The notes under the pieces were generated by a model that saw nothing but the letters and a program-made list of their open reading frames with translations, did no database searches and was not told the origin of the DNA. From positions 1 through 22,619 of the forward strand of contig CABWYI010000010.1 of assembly GCA_902509725.1 (NCBI GenBank): 22,619 bases of DNA. Direction: 5' to 3'. Source of the DNA: an uncultured Pelagibacteraceae bacterium (GTDB lineage: Bacteria > Pseudomonadota > Alphaproteobacteria > Pelagibacterales > Pelagibacteraceae). Positions 7,714 to 14,691 of the stretch are shown here, piece by piece. Positions within the stretch are counted from its first letter, which is position 1; every line of letters starts with the position of its first letter. Position numbers and translations under genes: made by a program.

Positions 7714-8615
7714 TGGAAATTTATTTAAAACTCTTTGAAGTCTTATTTCCTGTTTTTTTTGTTATTAGCATTGGTTATTATTTGGGTAAAAATAATAAAA
7801 AAATTGATACTACTTTCATCACAAATTTTGCCGCCAATATAGGAACTCCTGCAATGATTATTTATGCAGTTACTTCTACAGGTATAACATTTGAAATATT
7901 TAAAGAATATTTTTGGTACTATTTATTAGCAATTATATGTTTTGCTTTAGTCGGCATACCAACACTGTATTTTTTAAAAACAAAAGACATTATTAGAGAG
8001 CTTCCTCCTTTAATACTTCCAAATACAGGTAATATGGGTGTACCTATTTGTTTATTTGCTTATGGTACCGAAGGACTTGGAGTATCAGCATCTATAACAT
8101 CAATCATTATTCTTTTTCATTTTACTGTTGGTGTATTTTTAGCTGACAGAAAATTTAATCTTAATGTAATATTAAAAAATCCTCCTTTTTATGCAATTTT
8201 ATTTTCTGCTTTTATTCTTTTCAACAATATATCCCTACCTACATTTGTTATTAATACTACAGAGTGGTTAATGTTTGCTACAATATTTTTAATATTAATG
8301 TCTTTAGGAATTGCTTTAACTAGATTAAAAGTTTTTTCTTTAAACAAAGCAATTATGTGTTCAATTACGAGAATGTTTTTGGGTCCTCTAATTGGTTTAC
8401 TATTAATTTATTATTTTAATTTATCAGGTTTTGCTGCAGGTGTTTTACTTATTCAATGTTCTATGCCAAGTGCGGTATTAAATTATTTAATAGGAAGTAT
8501 ATATTCACCAAAAAAGATTGTTGATAGTGTTGCCAGTACTATTGTTGTATCGACATTGATGTCTTTTATAACCCTTCCTATAATTGTATTCTTTGCTTTA
8601 AAATACTTTAATTAA
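7713..8615 (+). CDS. AEC-family transporter (auxin efflux carrier / malate permease-like)
   Basis: A 300-residue polytopic membrane protein with about ten hydrophobic segments in two halves, of the AEC family (PF03547). Recognisable family blocks are FEVLFPVFFVISIGYYLGK at the N-terminus, GTPAMIIYAV, ILPNTGNMGVPI in the middle of the first half, MSLGIAL near residue 195, and QCSMPSAVLNYL in the second half. Bacterial members export or import organic acids such as malate or small amphipathic molecules; the substrate here is unknown. Translation is coupled to the upstream aminotransferase by a one-base overlap, though AEC carriers are not known to be glycan exporters. An EamA transporter follows after 16 bases. 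Confidence 0.88.
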   Translation: MEIYLKLFEVLFPVFFVISIGYYLGKNNKKIDTTFITNFAANIGTPAMIIYAVTSTGITFEIFKEYFWYYLLAIICFALVGIPTLYFLKTKDIIRELPPLILPNTGNMGVPICLFAYGTEGLGVSASITSIIILFHFTVGVFLADRKFNLNVILKNPPFYAILFSAFILFNNISLPTFVINTTEWLMFATIFLILMSLGIALTRLKVFSLNKAIMCSITRMFLGPLIGLLLIYYFNLSGFAAGVLLIQCSMPSAVLNYLIGSIYSPKKIVDSVASTIVVSTLMSFITLPIIVFFALKYFN

Positions 8616-8631
8616 CATATATCTTAGCCCA

Positions 8632-9483
8632 ATGAAGGCTATAACATTCAATCTTTTAGCTTGGGTAATGCTTCCAATAATGGATGGTTTTGCAAAATAT
8701 TTAAGTGCAGATCTTCCAGTATTACAAATTACATGGGCAAGATATTTTTTTACAGTTGCTTTTACTTTTCCAGTAATGTTTTTCTTTTTTAGAAAAAATC
8801 TTGTATGGACGGATAAACCAAAATTACAATTCATTAGAGGTTTAATTCTTTTAACTGCTAATATTTGTTTCTTTTATGCAATTTCAGTTATTTCTTTAGC
8901 AAAAGCATTAACTCTAGCCTTTGTTGCTCCTTTAATTGTTACAGCTTTTTCTCCAGTTTTTTTAGGTGAGAAGGTAGGACTCAGAAGATGGTCTGCAGTA
9001 ATTATCGGTTTTATAGGCTCTTTAGTAGTTATAAGGCCAGGATTTGTTGAAATTAATTTAGCAAGCATAGCCGCTCTTGGAACAGGTGTAATGTATGGGT
9101 TTTATTTAATCATTACTCGTAAACTAAGTGCCTCAGACAATCCTTTGTTAACTTTATTGTTAACTGGTGTAGTAGGGGCCATAATAACATCCACTGTAAT
9201 GCCATTTTTATGGGTTAAACCTAGCTTAAATCAGTGGTCCATGATGGCTGCTATAGGTATATTTGCCTGTATAGGACATTTATTTTTAATATTGTCTCTT
9301 AAATATGCTGACGCCTCTAAACTAGCTCCATTTAGCTACTTTGAAATCATTACGAATATTATAATAGGCTATTATTTCTTTAATGATTTCCCTGATAATT
9401 GGACTTTTCTAGGATTATTCATTATCGTTTTAAGTGGAATATACATCTCAAGAAGAGAGAATTTAGTTAATAAAATAAAATAA
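8632..9483 (+). CDS. EamA/DMT-superfamily transporter
   Basis: A 283-residue protein with about ten membrane helices arranged as two EamA repeats, the layout of drug/metabolite transporters. The first repeat has FNLLAWVMLPIMDGFAKYLS and ITWARYFFTV, then NICFFYAISVISLAKALTLAFVAPLIVT and LGEKVGLRRW; the second starts near residue 145 with GVMYGFYLIITRKL and contains LFLILSLKYADASKLAPFSYFEII. SAR11-type genomes carry many such carriers, often of amino acids or metabolites, and the substrate cannot be predicted. It is the last gene of the plus-strand block; downstream is 461 bases without a gene. Confidence 0.9.
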   Translation: MKAITFNLLAWVMLPIMDGFAKYLSADLPVLQITWARYFFTVAFTFPVMFFFFRKNLVWTDKPKLQFIRGLILLTANICFFYAISVISLAKALTLAFVAPLIVTAFSPVFLGEKVGLRRWSAVIIGFIGSLVVIRPGFVEINLASIAALGTGVMYGFYLIITRKLSASDNPLLTLLLTGVVGAIITSTVMPFLWVKPSLNQWSMMAAIGIFACIGHLFLILSLKYADASKLAPFSYFEIITNIIIGYYFFNDFPDNWTFLGLFIIVLSGIYISRRENLVNKIK

Positions 9484-9485
9484 TA

Positions 9486-9615
9486 GGTAATATTTATTTA
9501 CCAATATCTAAAGTATTACATTAAGTGTAAGTACTAAACTACTGTATTTATTACATTTTATTAATTATATAAATAATTAAATTATCATGATATTATAAAT
9601 TATTTAATATTAAAT
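9486..9615. repeat. Cluster of five short inverted repeats downstream of the EamA gene
   Basis: Within 130 bases there are: GGTAA/TTACC (9486-9502), a 9-bp arm AGTATTACA paired with TGTAA-g-TACT with one bulged G (9512-9535), TTAATTAT/ATAATTAA with a four-base loop (9561-9580), the palindrome TATCATGATA (9583-9592) and the 14-bp palindrome ATTTAATATTAAAT (9602-9615). The first two could end the upstream transcript, although neither is followed by a run of T. The others are A/T only and some may be chance. Confidence 0.5.
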
Positions 9616-9719
9616 CACCTTAATATGCTGTTCTAGAGTTTAAATTTTTGTCAAAATATAAAAAACATCAAATAATCCTTTAAAAATAGGGATTTTTTTC
9701 AAATGTGATCATAAAAATT

Positions 9720-9870
9720 ATCTTAAAATAGGGTAGTCTAAAAGTATTGATATAGTTGAATAGTAGAGGGATGCACTAATTGAATATACCATTTAAACGT
9801 CCGTAGAGGGGTCTATTTTAGGCAAAGGGCCATATATGGTACAACTGAAGGGTGAATTATATTATTTAGG
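9720..9870 (+). other. Unexplained GC-richer non-coding block, possible structured RNA or recombination region
   Basis: This block stands out from its AT-rich surroundings. It has two copies of TTGAATA followed by GTAGAGGG (about 9757-9770 and 9781-9810, the second with extra bases between). Complementary pieces lie far apart: TAAAATAG (about 9725) with CTATTTTA (about 9813); and CAC, TTG, TACCAT (9774-9792) with ATGGTA, CAA, GTG (9836-9854) in the matching order. The palindrome CCATATATGG is at 9830-9839. Stop codons interrupt all frames. No known RNA family is recognised. It could be an RNA gene, a remnant of a mobile element, or protein-binding sites for the nearby recombinase. Confidence 0.35.
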
Positions 9871-9891
9871 TAGAAATCAGGTAAAAAGATC

Positions 9892-9919
9892 AAAAAACGT
9901 TGATTTTACTAACTTTTTT
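9892..9919. terminator. Possible bidirectional terminator hairpin
   Basis: Six A, then c-GTT, a nine-base loop, AAC and six T form a symmetric hairpin whose T run lies downstream when read from either strand. The core is only GTT/AAC plus A-T pairs, so it is weak by the standards of GC-richer bacteria. It sits between the plus-strand block and the minus-strand ogt gene, where a shared terminator would be expected. Confidence 0.35.
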
Positions 9920-9924
9920 AACGT

Positions 9925-9946
9925 AAAAAAGCCTAAAAATACGGCT
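9925..9946 (-). terminator. Probable terminator of ogt
   Basis: Read on the minus strand, AGCC, a bulged G, TA, four T, TA and GGCT form a small hairpin (9946-9930) followed at once by six T (9930-9925). The first bases overlap the ogt stop codon. A short stem with a T run directly after it fits an intrinsic terminator. Confidence 0.5.
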
Positions 9947-10214
9947 AAATCGCTACCTTTTCAGATTTAAGCAATTTCAGCTTTTGTTTAGTTCCACCTC
10001 TCCCAGAATAGCCACCAAGAGCTCCATCAGATCTAATCACTCTGTGACAAGGTATTTTTGGAGCATAGGGGTTTTTAGCGCAAGCATTAGCTACAGCACG
10101 AGCCGATTTAGGCCTTTTTATGCCAATAGCAACCTGTTTGTAGGTTTTTACCTTACCTTTTGGTATTGTTTTAAGGTATTTCCAGACTTTTAATTGAAAT
10201 TTTGTTCCCTGCAC
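9945..10214 (-). CDS. ogt: Methylated-DNA--protein-cysteine methyltransferase (O6-alkylguanine repair), minimal form
   Basis: This suicide DNA-repair protein moves alkyl groups from O6-alkylguanine in DNA onto its own cysteine. The 89 residues comprise only the DNA-binding/catalytic domain: FQLKVWKYLKTIPKGKVKTY, the Arg-finger helix SARAVANACAKNP (37-49), and the active-site motif PCHRVI with C56, followed by GALGGYSGRGGTKQKLKLL. The poorly conserved N-terminal domain of Ogt/Ada is absent, as in many short bacterial homologues. The start is GTG at 10212-10214; the in-frame stop of the upstream small ORF lies two codons before it and leaves no alternative. It is probably co-transcribed with the 58-residue membrane protein. 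Confidence 0.88.
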   Translation of the reverse strand: MQGTKFQLKVWKYLKTIPKGKVKTYKQVAIGIKRPKSARAVANACAKNPYAPKIPCHRVIRSDGALGGYSGRGGTKQKLKLLKSEKVAI

Positions 10215-10220
10215 TAGTTT

Positions 10221-10397
10221 TTAACGTGGAATTAATAAAATTATGTAACTTATAAAGAATATAATAGCCATTACAGACAAGAATATAGTGTTAAAGCTCT
10301 TACCAGTATTTCGATACTGAATAAAAGTTAATATAATAAAACCAATCGAACTAATTAAAAACCATACTGCCGGAATTTCTCCATCAATTGAACCCAT
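10221..10397 (-). CDS. Small membrane protein of 58 residues, unknown function
   Basis: The minus strand encodes a 58-residue protein starting MGSIDGEIPAVWFLISS with ATG at 10395-10397 and ending ...YIILLIPR. Two hydrophobic segments (about residues 9-26 and 36-56) separated by a short polar loop QYRNTGKSFN predict a hairpin-like inner-membrane protein. I do not recognise a family. Its stop TAA is in the same reading frame as ogt, two codons upstream of the ogt GTG, so the two form a tight pair. Coding is supported by the membrane-like composition and the neat packing, but the protein is short and homologue conservation was not checked. Confidence 0.6.
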   Translation of the reverse strand: MGSIDGEIPAVWFLISSIGFIILTFIQYRNTGKSFNTIFLSVMAIIFFISYIILLIPR

Positions 10398-10416
10398 AAT
10401 TTTTTAATTTAAACTA

Positions 10417-10445
10417 TTGACAATAAAAATCACTTGATATATTAC
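10417..10445 (+). promoter_or_regulatory. Putative promoter of the tyrosine recombinase gene
   Basis: A perfect -35 box TTGACA (10417-10422) is followed after 17 bases by TATTAC (10440-10445); TATATT at 10438-10443 is an alternative with a short spacer. The predicted start of transcription would fall inside the large inverted repeat, about 25 bases before the ATG. Confidence 0.45.
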
Positions 10446-10468
10446 TAATGATAATTAATTGTTATCAA
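10439..10468 (-). promoter_or_regulatory. Putative divergent promoter of the membrane-protein/ogt pair
   Basis: On the minus strand TTGATA (10468-10463) and TAATAT (10444-10439) are 18 bases apart and point toward the 58-residue membrane protein gene 42 bases further on. Both boxes lie in or touch the 37-bp inverted repeat. Chance matches are easy in such AT-rich DNA. Confidence 0.3.
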
Positions 10469-10476
10469 TAGTAATA
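10440..10476. repeat. 37-bp near-perfect inverted repeat at the recombinase start (operator or recombination core site)
   Basis: The left arm TATTACTAATGATAA (10440-10454) and right arm TTATCAATAGTAATA (10462-10476) are inverted copies with one mismatch (A-A at 10448/10468), around the 7-base centre TTAATTG. The repeat ends two bases before the ATG of the tyrosine recombinase. Arms of 11-15 bp around a 6-8 bp centre are the general form of tyrosine-recombinase core sites such as loxP. It could equally be an operator for two divergent promoters, or an RNA hairpin blocking translation. Confidence 0.75.
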
Positions 10477-10478
10477 AT

Positions 10479-11432
10479 ATGAATGAACTAACAACAGACC
10501 TAAAATCACTTCATGAGGCAACATTAAATAACCTCAAAAGCTCTAAAGCAGATAATACTTTAAGAGCATATAAATCTGACTTCAAAGATTTTGGAGCTTT
10601 TTGTGCTAAGCATGGTTTAAATTCATTACCATCTGAACCAAAAATTGTATCTTTGTACCTAACTCATCTTTCTAAAAATTCAAAAATTAGCACATTGAGA
10701 AGACGATTGGTGTCAATAAGCATGGTTCATAAACTAAAAGGGCATTACTTAGATACAAAACATCCAATTATTGTTGAAAATTTAATGGGCATAAGAAGGG
10801 TTAAAGGCAGCATACAAAAAGGTAAAAAACCTATATTAATCAATCATTTAAAATCAATAATTAATGTAATAGATCAACAAAAAATTGAGGAAATTAAGAA
10901 GCTTAGAGATAAGTCAATAATCTTAATTGGCTTTGGAGGAGGTTTTAGACGAACAGAACTAATTTCAATAGATCATGAGGATTTAGAATTTGTTCCTGAA
11001 GGGCTTAAAATTACAATCAAAAGATCTAAAACTGATCAATTTGGTGAAGGAATGACTAAAGGACTACCCTACTTTAATAATGAAATTTATTGTCCGGTAG
11101 TTAATTTAAAAAAATGGATAGAAATTTCTAAAATAAAATCTGGACCTATTTTTAGAAGATTTTCTAAAGGCTCGGCTTTAACTGAAAATAGATTAACAGA
11201 CCAATCTGTAGTTTTGTTAATGAAAGAATATCTAAAATTAGCAGGGATTGAAAATAAAAACTTTGCAGGCCATAGTTTAAGATCAGGTTTTGCAACAGTA
11301 GCAGCTGAGGCTGGAGCGGATGAACGAAGTATAATGGCAATGACAGGTCATAAAACAACACAAATGGTTAGAAGATATATAAGAGAAGCAAATATATTCA
11401 AAAATAATGCTTTAAATAAAATTAAAATTTAA
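10479..11432 (+). CDS. Tyrosine-type site-specific recombinase/integrase
   Basis: A complete 317-residue recombinase. The N-terminal SAM-like core-binding domain (about 10-105) has NTLRAYKSDFKDFGAFC and STLRRRLVSISMVHK. The catalytic domain holds every expected residue: R157 in GGGFRRTEL, K184 in KRSKTD, H265 and R268 in GHSLRSGFA, H291 in MTGHKT and the nucleophile Y300 in RRYIRE. It therefore looks active. It resembles the stand-alone integrases found on plasmids and islands rather than XerC/XerD. The ATG follows a 37-bp inverted repeat by two bases. The stop overlaps that of the GT11 gene on the other strand by 4 bases. It is a sign of acquired DNA in this region. Confidence 0.93.
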   Translation: MNELTTDLKSLHEATLNNLKSSKADNTLRAYKSDFKDFGAFCAKHGLNSLPSEPKIVSLYLTHLSKNSKISTLRRRLVSISMVHKLKGHYLDTKHPIIVENLMGIRRVKGSIQKGKKPILINHLKSIINVIDQQKIEEIKKLRDKSIILIGFGGGFRRTELISIDHEDLEFVPEGLKITIKRSKTDQFGEGMTKGLPYFNNEIYCPVVNLKKWIEISKIKSGPIFRRFSKGSALTENRLTDQSVVLLMKEYLKLAGIENKNFAGHSLRSGFATVAAEAGADERSIMAMTGHKTTQMVRRYIREANIFKNNALNKIKI

Positions 11433-12361
11433 ATTGAAATCCAATCTTTAGGCCAAAAATTTTCATTATTTGACGGATTTAAATTTGAAGGTCTGATACA
11501 AATTTTATTTGGGTTTTTATTTAACCACGCTCCCCACCAGTGAAAAGAAGAAGGACCTACTATAAAATGTTTTACATATTGAAATAAATCAAAATCATTT
11601 ATAACATTTTCATTGATCAAATGATATTTTTTTATAATTAATTTATTTGATAATTGTTCAAAATTTTTATAATCATTTGTCCAAATAAAATATTGGGGGT
11701 TTTGAATCTTTTTTTCAATAAAGTTTATAGACCTATTAATATAATCAATAATTTGATTAGTAAAAATGTCTGATTTTTCTTGATCTTTGGTTGTTTCCGT
11801 TAAACCAACCTGATCTGAAAACCTATTTCTTCTAATATGAATAGAAATTGAATTATTATTATTTAATAGTGCCACTATTGAGTCTTTGTGAGTAATTAAT
11901 TCTTTTTTAGGAATAAATAAATTAGATAATTCGTTTTTAAATTGATCGAAATATAAATAATTTTCAAAGTTCCCCTGGACATAAGTAACATTAGAAAAAT
12001 TACTTTTTGATAATACAGAGTAATTTTTTGCAATTTTTTTATCATTTATTCTAATATTCTCTTCTTTGAAAAATTTTTTCGTATAGTTTAACTTATCTAA
12101 TAAAATCAATATTTTTTTTAAAATTCTTTTATATTCGTTGTCATACATGTATTTTTTTGGTGCTAAATTTTGTTTTATGTTAAAGAGATCTAACATGTAT
12201 TTTTGATGTTTTCTTAGTGTATTTTTTTTTAAAGAATAAGCGCTTTTATTATCAATTAGAAGTTCACAACCGAGTTTTTGCGACATTGAAAAAGCATGAG
12301 CGTACATAAATAATTGATTTCCTAATCCTTCAGCAATTTCTACTATAAGTTTTTTATTCAT
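11429..12361 (-). CDS. GT11-family glycosyltransferase (alpha-1,2-fucosyltransferase-like)
   Basis: The 310-residue protein has the features of family GT11: N-terminal EIAEGLGNQLFMYAHAFSMS (9-28), the donor-binding motif HIRRNR (175-180, the HxRRxD-type motif with Arg in place of the last Asp), and GPSSFHWWGAWL (269-280), matching the family's SNSSFSWWGAW block. GT11 enzymes add fucose or related deoxysugars from GDP-sugars to surface glycans. The start ATG overlaps the GT2 stop (ATGA), so the two are translationally coupled. No GDP-fucose synthesis gene is in the window, so the true donor is open. Confidence 0.85.
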   Translation of the reverse strand: MNKKLIVEIAEGLGNQLFMYAHAFSMSQKLGCELLIDNKSAYSLKKNTLRKHQKYMLDLFNIKQNLAPKKYMYDNEYKRILKKILILLDKLNYTKKFFKEENIRINDKKIAKNYSVLSKSNFSNVTYVQGNFENYLYFDQFKNELSNLFIPKKELITHKDSIVALLNNNNSISIHIRRNRFSDQVGLTETTKDQEKSDIFTNQIIDYINRSINFIEKKIQNPQYFIWTNDYKNFEQLSNKLIIKKYHLINENVINDFDLFQYVKHFIVGPSSFHWWGAWLNKNPNKICIRPSNLNPSNNENFWPKDWISI

Positions 12362-13224
12362 CTAAAGTATTTTGAGAAAAAAAATTTTAATTTACAAATA
12401 ATATAATCAAAATAAAAATTTAAATTTTTTTTAGGCTCTTTTAATTCACCATTATATTCACTACCTCTATTTAAATAATGTTTTGTAAAAAATTCGACTG
12501 ATATTTTCCATTTTAATAAAAAAGTTCTTTTTCCATTATTTTTCTGAATATCTTTATTTTTACGAGTGGTTAGTGATCCAAAATGATAAACTCTTGACTT
12601 TGAGATACCTTTGAAAATTCTTACACCTTCCATCCATAATTTCATATTTAAATCAGGGTCAGATGCAAATCCAGGATTAAATTCTTCACTAAAGCCACCT
12701 ATTTTATCCCATAAAGATTTATGAATTAAGTGTGGAGCCCAATGACTTCCTTGTAAATCTCTAAATTCAAATTTTTCAAATTCATTTAATAATTTTTTTT
12801 CATTGAAATTATCTATCGCGTTTCCGCAGTCAAATTGAATATGTTGAAGATCCCCTTTTACAGCACCTGAATGTGAAATTTGTGTTAATGATAAATAATA
12901 TTTATTATGACTTAAACTATCTATTTCTCTTTTTAAATAATAGTCCCATTTAGGTAAAAAATACATATCGTCGTGTGCATAAAGTACATGGTCTTTCGTT
13001 GCTTTTTTGGATGCAATATTAACCCCACTGCATAAACCAATATTTTTTTCACTTTTGGTAAGAATTATGTTCTTATTTTTTATAAATTCTTCTGACTCAA
13101 TGTCGCTACCATTTAAATGGACAATTATTTCATGCTTATATGTTGAATTTTTTTCAATGGAATTAATACATAAAGAAAGATAAGAGTTATTTTTAAATGT
13201 TGGAATTATAATAGAAAAACTCAT
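12358..13224 (-). CDS. GT2-family glycosyltransferase
   Basis: A 288-residue GT-A fold transferase starting MSFSIIIPTFKNNSYLSLC, the typical GT2 opening, with KNIGLCSGVN and a HDDMYF metal-binding (DXD-like) site near residue 85 and a C-terminal acceptor region containing GGFSEEFNPGFASDPDLNMKLWMEG (the family's 'D-x-D/ED' segment). Probably a cytoplasmic enzyme adding a sugar to a lipid-linked glycan. I start it at the ATG 13224-13222, which overlaps the hom stop by one base (TGATG); an upstream in-frame TTG would add one residue. It is coupled to hom upstream and GT11 downstream. Confidence 0.87.
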   Translation of the reverse strand: MSFSIIIPTFKNNSYLSLCINSIEKNSTYKHEIIVHLNGSDIESEEFIKNKNIILTKSEKNIGLCSGVNIASKKATKDHVLYAHDDMYFLPKWDYYLKREIDSLSHNKYYLSLTQISHSGAVKGDLQHIQFDCGNAIDNFNEKKLLNEFEKFEFRDLQGSHWAPHLIHKSLWDKIGGFSEEFNPGFASDPDLNMKLWMEGVRIFKGISKSRVYHFGSLTTRKNKDIQKNNGKRTFLLKWKISVEFFTKHYLNRGSEYNGELKEPKKNLNFYFDYIICKLKFFFSKYFR

Positions 13225-14516
13225 CAATTATAAAGTCTTATTAAAACTGGAAATTTTAAAATATCCTTATCTTTATTAAAGATTGACAAACATTTTTTTG
13301 AATTTAATTCTGATGTTTTGTGTGTAATTATAACAATAGTTGCCCTATTTTTTTTTTTATTAGGTGTTTGGATAATTCTTTTAACAGATATTTTATAATT
13401 AGCTAAACGATTAGTAATTTTCGATAAAACGCCTGATTTATCTTTCACCTCAAATCTTAAGTATAAAGAATTAGTATATAAATCTTTATTAAAAGATTTA
13501 ATCAATTTTCTTTTGTTATAGGAAATTCCAAAAGGTTTTTTAATATTATCTCCAAGAATAGACATAAGGTCTGATAATAAAGAAGACGATGTTGGTCCTG
13601 GTCCGGCACCCTCCCCTTGTAAAATACTTTCACCAACAGGTCTTCCATTTAAGATGATAGCATTCATTACACCATTAACATTTCCTATATAGGAATCTTT
13701 ACTTACTAAACATGGATGAACTGTTTCAAAAAGCTTTTTATTAATTATCTCAGAAATTCCAAGTAATTTTATTCTTAAATTTAATTTATTTGCAATTTTG
13801 ATATCTTTTAAATCGATATTCTGAATACCTTCCATGATACATTTGCTTTTAGAAATTTTATTATTAAAGGCTAATGCAGAAAGAATTCTAACTTTTGCAA
13901 AAGCGTCAAATCCATTCAAATCTAATTTTGGATTCCCAGGTTCTGCGTATCCTAAACTTTGAGCTTTTTTTAAAACTTTATCAAACGTCTGATTTGAATT
14001 TTCCATTTCAGTTAATATATAATTCGTTGTTCCATTTAATATTCCGTAAACTTTATTAAGCATATTTGTTGACAAGCCTTCTTTTATAGTTTTTAAAATA
14101 GGAATTCCGCCAGCAACCGATGCTTCAAATTCAAGATTAACTTTATTATCTTCTGCTAGTTTCCCTAAATAATCACCATGTTTTGCTATTAATGCCTTGT
14201 TAGGAGTAATTACGTTTATTTTTTTTCTTAGGGCTGTCTCAACAATTTTTTTTGAAATACCATCTGATAAGCCTATTGATTCAAATAATATATCAATTTT
14301 TTTTTTCTTTAATATATCTAGTGGGTTTTTGAAAAAAATTTGTTTGTTAATTTTGAATTGTCTTTTTTTATTTTTATTTTTGGCTGAGATAGCGACTATT
14401 TTTATTTTTTTTCCTGTTTTTTTTTCAATTTCTTTTTTCTTAAGATTTAATTCATTATATAAATAATTACCGATTTGACCCAATCCTACAATTGCAATAT
14501 TTGTAATTTTATTCAT
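13224..14516 (-). CDS. hom: Homoserine dehydrogenase
   Basis: This cytoplasmic enzyme reduces aspartate semialdehyde to homoserine, the branch point to threonine and methionine. The 430 residues have the NAD(P)-binding GLGQIG (11-16), TPNKALI (104-110), the family signature GYAEPGNPKLDLNGFDAFAKVRIL (189-212) with the catalytic Asp204 and Lys208, GILNGTTNYILTEM (158-171), GEGAGPGPTSSSLLSDL, and a C-terminal ACT domain (about 350-425, LRFEVKDKSGVLSKITNRL) that normally mediates feedback control by threonine. It overlaps the upstream lipoprotein gene by 8 bases and the downstream GT2 gene by 1. Its usual alphaproteobacterial neighbour glpX is not downstream. Homoserine also feeds metY at 16849. 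Confidence 0.96.
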   Translation of the reverse strand: MNKITNIAIVGLGQIGNYLYNELNLKKKEIEKKTGKKIKIVAISAKNKNKKRQFKINKQIFFKNPLDILKKKKIDILFESIGLSDGISKKIVETALRKKINVITPNKALIAKHGDYLGKLAEDNKVNLEFEASVAGGIPILKTIKEGLSTNMLNKVYGILNGTTNYILTEMENSNQTFDKVLKKAQSLGYAEPGNPKLDLNGFDAFAKVRILSALAFNNKISKSKCIMEGIQNIDLKDIKIANKLNLRIKLLGISEIINKKLFETVHPCLVSKDSYIGNVNGVMNAIILNGRPVGESILQGEGAGPGPTSSSLLSDLMSILGDNIKKPFGISYNKRKLIKSFNKDLYTNSLYLRFEVKDKSGVLSKITNRLANYKISVKRIIQTPNKKKNRATIVIITHKTSELNSKKCLSIFNKDKDILKFPVLIRLYN

Positions 14517-14691
14517 TTTTATTACCTATATTTGGATACGGGCTATTATCCGCATATTCATCAAGTTTTAATTTAAATTCGTTAAATGTCATTTCATCTA
14601 AAGATTCAAAACTTCTAATTGAAATATCTTTATCATTATTTGATGTACAGCTTAACATCAAAATAAAAAATAAGATTAATGTTTTATTCAT
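14509..14691 (-). CDS. Small putative lipoprotein of 60 residues
   Basis: The protein starts MNKTLILFFILMLSCTSNND: a short basic N-terminus, a hydrophobic stretch and Cys15 in a loose lipobox (MLSC), then a polar acidic tail. It is probably exported and lipid-anchored; its function is unknown and no family is recognised. The tight overlaps support it as a real gene: ATGA with argC upstream (14688-14691) and an 8-base overlap with hom downstream. A role in amino-acid synthesis is unlikely; it probably just shares the operon. Confidence 0.7.
   Translation of the reverse strand: MNKTLILFFILMLSCTSNNDKDISIRSFESLDEMTFNEFKLKLDEYADNSPYPNIGNKNE

Larger units (their letters stand above)
9484..9944 (+). 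other. Non-coding stretch of 461 bases between the EamA gene and ogt
   Basis: No open frame with coding character was found on either strand. The left third (to about 9620) is almost pure A/T and packed with short inverted repeats. The middle (9720-9870) is clearly less AT-rich and carries repeated words and long-range complementary segments. The right end holds terminator-like hairpins where the EamA and ogt transcripts would meet. In a genome where genes are normally a few bases apart, such a gap beside a recombinase gene is notable. Confidence 0.8.

Noticed and set aside
9800..9835. Similarity of AGAGGGGT (about 9805) to the T-arm region of tRNA-Glu, as a possible attachment-site copy
   Set aside because: Only eight bases match and the following T-loop and acceptor bases differ, so there is no convincing duplicated tRNA end.
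13225..13227. TTG as start of the GT2 gene
   Set aside because: The next codon is ATG, giving the typical TGATG coupling with hom; the TTG adds only one residue.
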